From positions 1-64,000 of the forward strand of contig JAIXYN010000061.1 of NCBI GenBank assembly GCA_027490195.1: a stretch of DNA of 64,000 nt. Reading direction: 5' to 3'. Positions 44,225 through 52,298 of the stretch are shown piece by piece. Made by a program: the position numbers and the translations under genes. Source of the stretch: Verrucomicrobiaceae bacterium. GTDB lineage: Bacteria > Verrucomicrobiota > Verrucomicrobiia > Verrucomicrobiales > Verrucomicrobiaceae. A model generated the notes under the pieces. The model did not search any database and was not told the origin of the DNA. It was given only the letters and a program-made list of their open reading frames with translations. The stretch's first letter is position 1. Each line of letters begins with the position of its first letter.

Positions 44225-44701
44225 TCAGGCTGTCACCACCCCCCGGAACACACAGTCAGCACTACCAATCGTCTTGGTAAAACTCCCCGTGCTTGAGTTG
44301 CACACACAGATCCCCACCGTCGCCACAATCGGCCTCGGCAGATCCAGCACCACAATCGATCCCGCTCCAATCGGTATCGGCGGATACAGCAGCGTCACTG
44401 GCCCATCCACCGGCACCGCCGCCGCATCCATGATCAGAATAAACTGCGCGCTCGCCTTCGAATTAAACACCGCCAGGTTCTGCAGCCTGCCCGCCGAGTT
44501 CTTCAGCACCTTGCTCGCTTCCAGAGCCGAGCTCATCACCAACGTCCCTGTTGCCCCGCTGTTCAGCAGCGCATTGATCTTCGCCAGCAGCGTCGTCACA
44601 GGATCACTCGTCTGCGGCGCCGTCGTCGGCAGTTGGCTCGTCACCTCCGGGCAAGACGCCACAGAGCGGAATTGATTCGGGTCCAGTTCTTCAAGTGCCA
44701 T
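44225..44701 (-). CDS. hypothetical phage tail-region protein
   Basis: 158 residues: a helical segment (DPVTTLLAKINALLNSGATG), then a beta-rich part (QFILIMDAAAVPVDGPVTLL, IVATVGICVCNSSTG). It sits immediately upstream of the tail-fibre-like gene, separated by 7 bases, and may form part of the fibre or baseplate. Not recognised. Confidence 0.55.
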   Translation of the reverse strand: MALEELDPNQFRSVASCPEVTSQLPTTAPQTSDPVTTLLAKINALLNSGATGTLVMSSALEASKVLKNSAGRLQNLAVFNSKASAQFILIMDAAAVPVDGPVTLLYPPIPIGAGSIVVLDLPRPIVATVGICVCNSSTGSFTKTIGSADCVFRGVVTA

Positions 44702-44713
44702 AATCGTTTTGCG

Positions 44714-45415
44714 TTATTGTTTCGGTCTCCACACATTCGTCGCACAGCGGAAGTACTCCGCCTGCGCCAGCTCATCCAGATCCACCAGCGCGTCCTTCCT
44801 CGCCTCTCCACCGGTCTGCGCCTGCCCGCTCTCCATCAAGTACGTCCCCCGCGCAAAGGCCACCGTAAATTCCGCCAGCACCTCCAGCATCGGCTGCAGC
44901 TTCCACCACGCCGTCGCCGTCGCCGGGTTATTCCCCGTGTTCGACGCCTGCAGGCTCTGGTACACCTGGCCATCCGTGTACAGCACCAGCGCCTTCGCCG
45001 CATACGTCGTCCCACCCGCATACGCCGTCGTCGTAAACTTCGGCTCCTTCGGCAGGCTCATCACCCACACCGCCGTACTCTCGCCGCTCTCCAGGTGCAC
45101 CCCGTCCAGCGCCGTCGTAAACCGCTTCTCATACGCCCGACTGTCCTTCACCCGGGGGTCAGAGCTCCAGATCTCAAACCGCCGCGCATCCGCGATCACG
45201 CTGTAATCAATGACTCCGTTCACTGGCGTCACACTCTGGCCATCCCACGCATCCTCCCAGCTTCGCTTCCCGTAGCCTCGCTTATACGCCCGGTTCATCA
45301 CTTCCAGCAGCCCTGCACGCAGGTCCGCATTCGCAGCCACCTCCGCAGGCGTGTGGTTCAGCGCTCGCGCCAGCGCATCAAACACCTCCTGAAAATTCGC
45401 AGGTGCCCGGCTCAT
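44714..45415 (-). CDS. hypothetical phage head-tail region protein
   Basis: 233 residues from the ATG at 45413-45415, which overlaps the upstream stop as ATGA; a GTG three codons earlier is also open. N-terminal helices (FQEVFDALARALNHTPAEVA, LLEVMNRAYKRGYGKRSWED) precede a beta-rich middle containing TTAYAGGTTYAAKALVLYTD, a carbohydrate-binding-like W-x-x-L pattern (YQSLQASNTGNNPATATAWW) seen in tail proteins. Its place after the capsid genes fits a connector or tail-adaptor. Confidence 0.55.
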   Translation of the reverse strand: MSRAPANFQEVFDALARALNHTPAEVAANADLRAGLLEVMNRAYKRGYGKRSWEDAWDGQSVTPVNGVIDYSVIADARRFEIWSSDPRVKDSRAYEKRFTTALDGVHLESGESTAVWVMSLPKEPKFTTTAYAGGTTYAAKALVLYTDGQVYQSLQASNTGNNPATATAWWKLQPMLEVLAEFTVAFARGTYLMESGQAQTGGEARKDALVDLDELAQAEYFRCATNVWRPKQ

Positions 45416-45897
45416 ACCCAGCACCCCCTCGCTGTGTCAAAGATCGCCCGCCCCGCTCGCTCGCGTTGACCATGTGCCGCCGCATTCGCCAGCCGCGCAT
45501 TCGCCAGCGGCGGCACCCAGCCGATCTTGTTCATCGTCTTCTGCAGCACCACCTTGCACTGCTCCATGTCCGGCCGCTTCAGCATCCATTCCGTGAAGTC
45601 ACAGTCCTCACTCAGCAGCTCCCCACCTTTGCAGCCCCGCTCCATCAGGCTCGCCCGGTGCAGCTTCACATACCGCCGCTTGCTCATCGCATGCACCGGC
45701 GCTCCATCCAGCGCATCATTGTGCCGGTACACCCGCTTAGATCTCACCGCCGCCGCCCGCTTCTCCGCTTCCAGCGCCAGCCCATCCCGGATCCGGTCCT
45801 CATTCTCGATCCTCTCCTTCGCCTCCCTCACGGAAATACCCAGCATCTTCGCATACTCAGGCAGCGAAAGCGTCGGCGCTGTATTGTCTTGCCACAT
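45412..45897 (-). CDS. hypothetical phage protein, possible DNA-binding helix
   Basis: 161 residues. The N-terminus (LSLPEYAKMLGISVREAKER) looks like a small helix-turn-helix, and the rest is basic and helical (AEKRAAAVRSKRVYRHNDAL, LMERGCKGGELL). It is translationally coupled to the next gene by ATGA. Located just after the major capsid gene; possibly a head-completion or DNA-binding protein, but unassigned. Confidence 0.5.
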   Translation of the reverse strand: MWQDNTAPTLSLPEYAKMLGISVREAKERIENEDRIRDGLALEAEKRAAAVRSKRVYRHNDALDGAPVHAMSKRRYVKLHRASLMERGCKGGELLSEDCDFTEWMLKRPDMEQCKVVLQKTMNKIGWVPPLANARLANAAAHGQRERAGRAIFDTARGCWV

Positions 45898-45916
45898 AGA
45901 TCGTCAAGTCTCCCAG

Positions 45917-46020
45917 TTCTTCGTAGTGCAGTCCCAGCTTTAGCCGGTTCCGGTTCTTCGTATTGTAGTCCCGGCTTTAGCCGGTTCCGGTTCTCATCTT
46001 TCACCGCCCATCTTTCTGCC
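45917..46020 (-). repeat. family B (two copies) and family C repeat cluster
   Basis: Family B copies at 45917-45953 and 45954-45990 (gtcccagctttagccggt and gtcccggctttagccggt, each with ttcttcgta leader), followed directly by a family C unit at 45995-46020. The 211-base gap downstream of the capsid gene holds no gene. Confidence 0.75.
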
Positions 46021-46108
46021 GCCTCTTCATTCTTTCCCGGCCCCCAATGCCGCAAGGGCATGCTCACACTGGAGGCCGGGCAGAATTCACCCACGCCATG
46101 GGAAAAGA

Positions 46109-47500
46109 TTACGGCGTGTAGAAGCTGCCAATCAGCGCCGGATACGTGCAGAACAGCGAGTTCATCTGCTCGCAGTACCCATCCTTACCGCCACCGTCCG
46201 GCGTCAGCTCCACATGGCTCGGCACCATGTTCGCCTTCTGCTCCCAGAACTCCAGATCCACAAACAGCATCTGCGTCTCCACCCCCAGCTTCAAACTCAC
46301 ATCACTGCCATTCGCCGTCGCATTCGCGCTGATCGTGATCTGCGTGGCACTGTCCACGCTCACAATGTACGCCCCGGCCGGAATGCCGGTGCCGCTGATC
46401 GGACTGTACGGCTGCAGCGCGCTGTTACCGTCATCATCCAGCGGCACATTCAGCAGTCCCGAAATCACCGCACTCCCACTGGTCGTGTCGCCCGTCAGCC
46501 CCGTCGCGCTGTTGCGCAGCCCGTTCAGGTAATCCGTGCCGTCCACGCTGATCTTCCCGTTCCGCGTGCGATACGTCGTGATCGTCTCACTGTACTCATC
46601 CACCGCAGGATCATGATGGAAGCTCCGCACCGGCACCGCACTCCCTTCCACCGGCACCTGCTCGCGGAAGAACGTGTCAAACTGCACCGCCGCATCCAGC
46701 GTGCAAAACGCCATCACGTTGATCTGCTTCTGCCGCGCCTTGCGCAGGTTCAGCCCCATCGTGCGGAACTTTGCTTCCGTGATGTCCGTGGGCCCAGTCA
46801 CACTCACTCGCTGGCTGGTCTCCGGGCGGAATCCGTCCGGCACCTTCAGCGTCGCATTCGGTTGTGCGCTCGTCCATCCCCACATCACCGCACCACGCGT
46901 CAGCCCCGCCAGCGCACTGCCGATCTCATTCTGCTCCTGATCACTCAGCGCCGTCAGTTCCCAGTTCTGCTTCAGCGCCTTCAGCGTGCGTTCCTTGCCA
47001 AACGCCACAATGTCCGTGATGCCGGCCGGATTCTTCACCACCTCGGCCACCACGCTGCTGCCATACGTCTCACGCATGTGCTGCACCGCACCAAAGATCT
47101 GCTTCCGGTTCGCCGCGCGATTCTTCACATTCGCCCGGTTCACTAGTTGGTGGTCTTTCAGGCCGCCCAGTCGCGGCGCATCCAGCTTGTCAATCGGCGC
47201 TCGATACACCGTATCCGTCGGCGCATCCCCCTTCGGCGTCGTACTCACAAACAGCGTCGCCTCCATCTCCAGGCACACATACTGGTCACTCAAGTCCTCA
47301 TGCGTCACCGGCAGCGTCGCCACCAGCGTCGGTGCCGCAAAGGTAAACGTACCCGTCTGGCGTTGGTGCTCACGCACCTCCGTCCTCGAAATAGCGGCGG
47401 CAGAGCCGACAAAAGCGATCAGCCATGCGGCTTCAAATTCGCCTCGAAAAGAAAGCAGCGCGGTCAAAAAGACCGTCATGCCAAGAATGAATGTTTTCAT
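46109..47500 (-). CDS. putative major capsid protein
   Basis: 463 residues from the ATG of MKTFILGMTV; longer starts exist. It lies directly downstream of the scaffold gene, where the capsid gene is expected. The body has HK97/SU10-type features: ADKxx-like helices (QIFGAVQHMRETYGSSVVAE), VRSFHHDPAVDEYSETITTY, YRTRNGKISVDGTDYLNGLR. A Gly/Thr-rich insertion of about 60 residues (SPISGTGIPAGAYIVSVDSA, ISANATANGSDVSL) resembles an Ig-like or decoration module. The first 40 residues contain two hydrophobic stretches, which is odd for a capsid protein; a GTG at 47375-47377 preceded by GAGG at proper spacing is a good alternative start, giving 422 residues. Confidence 0.65.
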   Translation of the reverse strand: MKTFILGMTVFLTALLSFRGEFEAAWLIAFVGSAAAISRTEVREHQRQTGTFTFAAPTLVATLPVTHEDLSDQYVCLEMEATLFVSTTPKGDAPTDTVYRAPIDKLDAPRLGGLKDHQLVNRANVKNRAANRKQIFGAVQHMRETYGSSVVAEVVKNPAGITDIVAFGKERTLKALKQNWELTALSDQEQNEIGSALAGLTRGAVMWGWTSAQPNATLKVPDGFRPETSQRVSVTGPTDITEAKFRTMGLNLRKARQKQINVMAFCTLDAAVQFDTFFREQVPVEGSAVPVRSFHHDPAVDEYSETITTYRTRNGKISVDGTDYLNGLRNSATGLTGDTTSGSAVISGLLNVPLDDDGNSALQPYSPISGTGIPAGAYIVSVDSATQITISANATANGSDVSLKLGVETQMLFVDLEFWEQKANMVPSHVELTPDGGGKDGYCEQMNSLFCTYPALIGSFYTP

Positions 47501-47551
47501 GATCAAAAAGTTAAGTTTGAAATTGGTTTGTTTGCTTGTGTTGAACACCGC

Positions 47552-48766
47552 TCACGCGGCTTGATGCTTCTTGCCCCCTGCCTGAATCCACGCGCTCAGA
47601 TCCTTCGGACTCCTCGTCTTCAGGTACTTCGCTCTCAGCGCCGCCACCTCCGCCTCACCACCATTCACTTGCCGCATCGGCGGCGTCGTGCTCGGCAGTT
47701 CTTCGTCCCCAGCAGCCGGTTTCACCGTCTTCACTTTCACCGCCGCCGGTGCCTGGCGTACTCTCAGCACATACTGCCCACTCGTCACCAGCTCGCCAAT
47801 CGCTGCATGCAGGCTCAGCTTCGGGGCCTCCGCGTGCCAGTCCGCTTCCAGATTCGCTTGGTAGCGTTTCTCAAAGTCAGGAATGGCCTTGCTGATCGCT
47901 GGCAGTTTCTCCTTCACCAGCTTCTCAGACTCGCCTCGTCCCCCCAGTTGCTTCACCCTCGCATCGTAGCCATCCAGGATCTCCAGCGCCGTCTGTGCCA
48001 CCACCCCATGCAGCGCTTCACCCTCGGCTCCCAGCATCTTCCATTGCCGGTTCCCCGGCAGGGTGATCACCGCTCGCTCAGGCTCCTCCTGCAGTTGTCG
48101 CAGCACCTCCATCGCATCGGCTTTCGCCGCATGCACTTCCTCCACGCTCTGGTAGCGGTCCAAATAGTTCCCGGTCTGCGGCACCTGCCTTGCGGCCTGC
48201 ACCTCCTCCAGTTGCTTCTTCAGCTCCGCGTTATCCTTCAGCAGTTGCTCCTTCGCTTCCGTGGCCTCACGCCTCTGCTTGCGCAAATGCGCGTTGTCCT
48301 TGTGGGCATCCGTCAGCTTCGTCTTGACGATGTTTAAATCGGCAAGCTCCGCCTCCGTCAGCGGCTTCAGTCCTTCCTCCTCACCTGGCAGCGCCTCCGT
48401 CTCCAGCTCCATGAAATCAATGATACCAGCATCTGGCACCTCACCGCCTTTCACTTCATCGCTCGATTTCAGCTCCTCCTCCGGTTTCCCTTCCGGCCTA
48501 GCTGCCGCCATCGGTGCTGCCTTCTCAGGCAACTCCGTGACAGCGGGAGAGGTTCTCTCTCGATCGGCGTTCTTCGCCGTTTGCTTCGCCTCCAGTACCT
48601 TGCGGACCTGCGGCGGCATGGCCTCCATCAGCGGATCACGCTTCATCGCCTTCACAGGCTCAGCGTTCCCCTCAGGTGCCCCCTTGTTTTCAGCGCCAGC
48701 AGCCCCCGCCTTCTGGCCAGCGGCCACAGCAGGTGTCTGAACAGGCAGCGAGATGGTGTTCTTCAT
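47552..48766 (-). CDS. scaffold protein
   Basis: 404 residues from the ATG of MKNTISLPVQ (a TTG one codon earlier is less likely). Acidic and disordered at the start (PEGNAEPVKA, EALPGEEEGLKPL), then a long coiled coil (LRKQRREATEAKEQLLKDNA, ELKKQLEEVQAARQ, about 160-200) and a basic C-terminus (ALRAKYLKTRSPKDLSAW), the usual layout of capsid scaffolds, which bind coat protein by a basic C-terminal tail. It sits between the portal side and the capsid gene, as expected. No protease domain is visible. Confidence 0.65.
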   Translation of the reverse strand: MKNTISLPVQTPAVAAGQKAGAAGAENKGAPEGNAEPVKAMKRDPLMEAMPPQVRKVLEAKQTAKNADRERTSPAVTELPEKAAPMAAARPEGKPEEELKSSDEVKGGEVPDAGIIDFMELETEALPGEEEGLKPLTEAELADLNIVKTKLTDAHKDNAHLRKQRREATEAKEQLLKDNAELKKQLEEVQAARQVPQTGNYLDRYQSVEEVHAAKADAMEVLRQLQEEPERAVITLPGNRQWKMLGAEGEALHGVVAQTALEILDGYDARVKQLGGRGESEKLVKEKLPAISKAIPDFEKRYQANLEADWHAEAPKLSLHAAIGELVTSGQYVLRVRQAPAAVKVKTVKPAAGDEELPSTTPPMRQVNGGEAEVAALRAKYLKTRSPKDLSAWIQAGGKKHQAA

Positions 48767-48862
48767 CAAGCGCCGAAGAATACCCTCCGCCCCCGTTCCT
48801 CAACACCAAATCCAACATAACCCAAAACACCCCCCTAAAATTCCCCAAACTCTTTCCCACAC

Positions 48863-49021
48863 CCCCAAGGTGACGGGGTCTCCCGACCCCGTCCGCATTC
48901 GTCCCCTCCCAAGGTGACGGGGTCTCCCGACCCCGTCCGGTCAGTTTCCCCGTCTTGCAGTCCCGCCTTTAGCCGGTCCCAGTTCTGATCTTTCACCGCC
49001 CATCTTTCTGCCGGCCTCCGG
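48863..49021 (-). repeat. cluster of family A (2), B and C repeats
   Basis: Family A hairpins at 48863-48895 and 48907-48940 (core ACGGGGTCTCCCGACCCCGT, an 8-bp stem with TCCC loop), family B at 48954-48980, family C at 48987-49021. The gap between scaffold and the next gene holds these repeats and no gene. Confidence 0.8.
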
Positions 49022-49038
49022 TCATCAATTCTCTTCAC

Positions 49039-49344
49039 TCACTCCACCTCCGCCCCCACCCCCTCCCACCGCTTCCTCTGAATCTTTGCCACCAACTGCC
49101 CCAGCGCAAACCCCTGCCCCGCATCATGCAGCGTCGCCCCCGGCAAACACGCCCGCCCTTGCAGCGTCGCCGCCTCAATCTCGATCATCTGCACCAGCGC
49201 CTTCACCCCCGGGTTCTCCCAGTTCTTCTGCAAATCCTGCAACTGCTTCTTCAGCATCGCCTTCATCTGCACCTCCGTCAGCGGCTTCGCCTTCTCACAC
49301 CCATGCACCGGAAACAGTATCGCTGTCGTCGTATTCGCTCTCAT
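49039..49344 (-). CDS. hypothetical helical phage protein
   Basis: 101 residues: MRANTTTAILFPVHGCEKAK then a helix (EVQMKAMLKKQLQDLQKNWE) and PGVKALVQMIEIEAATLQGR. It lies between portal and scaffold genes with repeat-filled gaps on both sides. Family not recognised; a small head protein is plausible. Confidence 0.5.
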   Translation of the reverse strand: MRANTTTAILFPVHGCEKAKPLTEVQMKAMLKKQLQDLQKNWENPGVKALVQMIEIEAATLQGRACLPGATLHDAGQGFALGQLVAKIQRKRWEGVGAEVE

Positions 49345-49409
49345 AATTTATTCTGGTATCTCCTATCGATTCATCATTCATCCCCGCCTCTCAGCAGTTC
49401 CAGCTCAAC

Positions 49410-49498
49410 CCATTTTTCTGCCTCCACATCTTTCTGCCTTTTGATTCAAACTCAGATCCCCCATTTTTTACCGCACATCTTTTTGCCGGCCCTCCGGC
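49410..49498 (-). repeat. family C repeats, two units
   Basis: GGCAGAAAGATGTGGAGGCA-type unit at 49410-49438 and a GGCAAAAAGATGTGCGGTAA-type unit at 49460-49498, in the 172-base gap between portal and the small helical protein gene. No gene in the gap. Confidence 0.75.
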
Positions 49499-49516
49499 TC
49501 AGTCTCCGGCCATTCC

Positions 49517-51955
49517 TCAAGCCGCCATCGCCGCCGCCTCCGTTTGCCCTCCCATCATCGCTTGCCACCCTCCCGCTTTCAACTGCGCCAGCGGACTCTG
49601 CTTCAGCGGATCTCCCCCCCCTTGAATCCCCGCCTGCTTATTCGCCCCCTGCTGCTCCACCTGCGCCAGCAGCTTCTGCAAATAGTTCTGCCACACCGCC
49701 GCAATCTGCGGCACCGTCTGCATGATCTGCTGCCTCACCGGACTCTGCTGCAAGTCCTGCACCATCACCTGCGCCCGCGTCGCGTAGTCCACCCCCATCA
49801 CAAAATCAGGCACCCCACCGCTGAAAATCTCCGTCAGCAGCCGCTTCATCTCATTCATCTCGGTCTGCATCGCCCCATCATCCGTCTGCAGCGCCCGATC
49901 CGCCAGCCCCGGATCAATCATGTTGTACGCCATCTCCAAGAACACCCGTTTGTTCGTCAGATTGTTCTGGTCAAAACTCGTCATCGCCTCCTGCGCAAAG
50001 CTCATCAGCGACTTGAACCACTCCAGATCCAGCGACTTCACATCAAACTTCACACTGAAGTCAAACGCACCCCGCACCCCTTCACGCGTCGCATCAAACA
50101 CGATGCTCGTCCCCGTGATCCGCGCCCCCGTCATCGGCGTCATCCGTTGCTGCACCAGTTGTGCCGTCAGGGCGATCACTCGACTGTAGCTCGTCAGAAA
50201 CCAATCCGTTCCCACCTGCCCCAGCAGTTGGCTCAGCGCATCCGGCACCGCCTTGCTCATCAGCCCAAAGTACCGATCCACCGATGCCCGCAAAGTCTCC
50301 TCAATCTCAATGCTCCGCCCATCCGGCGGCGGCAGCGTGAACGCCCTCACCGATCCATTCCGCCACTCCGGAATAAACGTGCCAGGCGCGATCACCGTCC
50401 CCTGCAAATTCTCCGGCCCCGTCCACGGCGGCAGCGTCGTCAGACTCGCTGCATCATCGCGTGAATCATGCTGCGTCTTGATCGCGTTCTGCGCGCTGTG
50501 CACGATCTCCGGCACCCCCATGTTATCCAGCAACAGCGGCTCATCCATCTCGTTCGTCGTCGCCACAAACGGATAGTGCCCATGCCAGTCCTCCAGCAGC
50601 TCACGCTTCGCCACACTCTTGTGCAGGTCCGGATGCAGCACCGTTTTATACAAACACTGCACCCCGTCCAGCGTCGTCCGCCGCTCATACAGCTCACCGA
50701 TCTGCACCATGAACTTCGACGCCTCGATGTTTTCCGCCCGGCCCACCCCCAGCCCGCTCATCACCCACGGCGTCTTCGTCGTGTTCAGGCTAAACAATTG
50801 CGCCTTCCCCGTGTGCTTCGTCGTCACCTCCATCACCCACTGCGGGTCCCAGCCTCGCACCGCACCCTCCTCACGCACCTGCTGAATACTCATCCACCGC
50901 ATCCGGTACAGCCACCGCGCATCATCAAAACTCTCCTGGTGCTGCGTCTCCGCCGGGCAGAAGAAATCAATCCCTTGCCTCAGCGCCTCCCACACCGGCC
51001 GGTTCTCCTTCAAAAACACCGCAAAGTAATGCCCCGTCGGATCGGCACTCGTCTTATCCGCCCGCAGTTCCTTCACGCACTTCAAGGCCTCGCGCTTCGC
51101 CTCGCCCCGGCGTTCCCTCAGCTCCGGCCGCATCAGCAGCACCTGGTCAGCCAGCTCCTCCTCCGTCGCATACTCACGCACCCATTCCTCCGCCTGCCGC
51201 AGCATCTCTTCCCCCACCACCATCGCCACCTCACGCGGCACCCCCCCCAAGGTGCCGGGGTCTCCCGACCCCGGTCCGGGATTGGACTCTCCACCCCCCG
51301 CCCCCAAGGTCACGGGGTCTCCCGATCCCGTCGCACCCTCAGACATCCCCGCCTCCGCCATCAAACCCGCCAACCGAAACTCAATCAGCTCACTCTCCAG
51401 CACCGGCATCTTCTCCAGCGCCTTCACCGTCTTCCAGCCCACATACATCACCGCATGCCCATACCGCCGTGCCCAGCTCGCCCACCGCGTCGTCTGGATC
51501 AGCTTCTCCCCCCGCATCGCCGTCTCCAGGTAGTAGCGCATCACTAGCTTCATCTGACTCGCCGCCTTCACATCCGTCCCTTCCATCGGCGTCACGTTCA
51601 TCGATCCCCTCGCCACCGCCGCCGTGCTCAGCGCCGTCAGTTGCAGCAGCACCTCCTGCGCCAGCCGCACCTCATGATCCGCCGCCCCATGCCACGGCTT
51701 TGCCGACTTCGTTTCCGTGTTCAGCTTCCGCCCCGTCCCGTTCTTCCCCGGCCACATGCACTGCCGCGTGTTCTCATTCCGCTGCATCCGCTGGTAATAC
51801 GCCCCCGCACCCACCACCGCGCTCTCGATCTCCTCCATCGTGTCTCGAATCGAAAACCCCTCCAGGTTCTGACGCGGGTTCGTCAACTTCGACTCCTGCG
51901 TGATCTTCTCACCCGCAGCCTTCGTTTTCGTTGTCTTCGTGATCTTCATGGGCAT
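49517..51955 (-). CDS. portal protein
   Basis: 812 residues, the size of large podovirus/N4-like portal proteins that form the dodecameric vertex for DNA packaging and ejection. The order terminase-portal-scaffold-capsid is typical. Recognisable segments are RMQRNENTRQCMWPGKNGTG, AADHEVRLAQEVLLQLTALS and YGHAVMYVGWKTVKALEKMP, followed by a helical C-terminal half and a Gln/Ala-rich tail. Two family A repeats are inserted in frame near residues 205-240 (ATGSGDPVTLGAGG and GSGDPGTLGGVP), without breaking the frame. Assignment rests on size, order and overall pattern. Confidence 0.7.
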   Translation of the reverse strand: MPMKITKTTKTKAAGEKITQESKLTNPRQNLEGFSIRDTMEEIESAVVGAGAYYQRMQRNENTRQCMWPGKNGTGRKLNTETKSAKPWHGAADHEVRLAQEVLLQLTALSTAAVARGSMNVTPMEGTDVKAASQMKLVMRYYLETAMRGEKLIQTTRWASWARRYGHAVMYVGWKTVKALEKMPVLESELIEFRLAGLMAEAGMSEGATGSGDPVTLGAGGGESNPGPGSGDPGTLGGVPREVAMVVGEEMLRQAEEWVREYATEEELADQVLLMRPELRERRGEAKREALKCVKELRADKTSADPTGHYFAVFLKENRPVWEALRQGIDFFCPAETQHQESFDDARWLYRMRWMSIQQVREEGAVRGWDPQWVMEVTTKHTGKAQLFSLNTTKTPWVMSGLGVGRAENIEASKFMVQIGELYERRTTLDGVQCLYKTVLHPDLHKSVAKRELLEDWHGHYPFVATTNEMDEPLLLDNMGVPEIVHSAQNAIKTQHDSRDDAASLTTLPPWTGPENLQGTVIAPGTFIPEWRNGSVRAFTLPPPDGRSIEIEETLRASVDRYFGLMSKAVPDALSQLLGQVGTDWFLTSYSRVIALTAQLVQQRMTPMTGARITGTSIVFDATREGVRGAFDFSVKFDVKSLDLEWFKSLMSFAQEAMTSFDQNNLTNKRVFLEMAYNMIDPGLADRALQTDDGAMQTEMNEMKRLLTEIFSGGVPDFVMGVDYATRAQVMVQDLQQSPVRQQIMQTVPQIAAVWQNYLQKLLAQVEQQGANKQAGIQGGGDPLKQSPLAQLKAGGWQAMMGGQTEAAAMAA
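51244..51333 (-). repeat. two family A repeats inside the portal gene
   Basis: Copies at 51244-51280 and 51302-51333 (core hairpin with small changes). They encode GSGDPGTLGG and GSGDPVTLGAG in the portal protein, an insertion of about 30 residues in an otherwise ordinary region. Confidence 0.85.
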
Positions 51956-52298
51956 GTCATCCTTTCAGCCGCGCTCCCGCGCCGCTTTGTGTGCAATGCC
52001 CTTGCGCAGGCATGCTCTCCACAATTTCAAACTTTGCAATCATTTGCTGCACCCAGCCAAAGCAGCACCGCAATCCGGCCATCTTTCTGCCTGTCCATCT
52101 TTTTGCCATCTTCCGCCCCCCTCCCATCACCCTTCGTCACTCCTCATTTCGGCAAAAGAATGAAGGAGCAAAAGAATGCCAGAATCAAAATCAGACTCCC
52201 CATCTTTTACCGCCCATCTTTCTGCCGGCCTCAGTTCCCAATTTCCAATCTCCGCGCCATTCCTCATTCCTCATTCGCGCTTCGTCATTGGCTGCCCG
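51956..52298. repeat. 343-base gap with family C and D repeats
   Basis: Between portal and terminase. Family C units at 52079-52107 and 52201-52230; family D (GGCAAAAGAATGAAGGAGCA) at 52151-52177. The rest is AT- and pyrimidine-rich with a short direct repeat ttcctcattcc near 52260. I see no gene, promoter or small ORF with protein-like composition. Confidence 0.7.

Noticed and set aside
48835-49038. Minus-strand frame covering the repeat cluster (DRLKAGLQDGETD-like)
   Set aside because: Made only of family A, B and C repeats read through; no start signal and no unique sequence.
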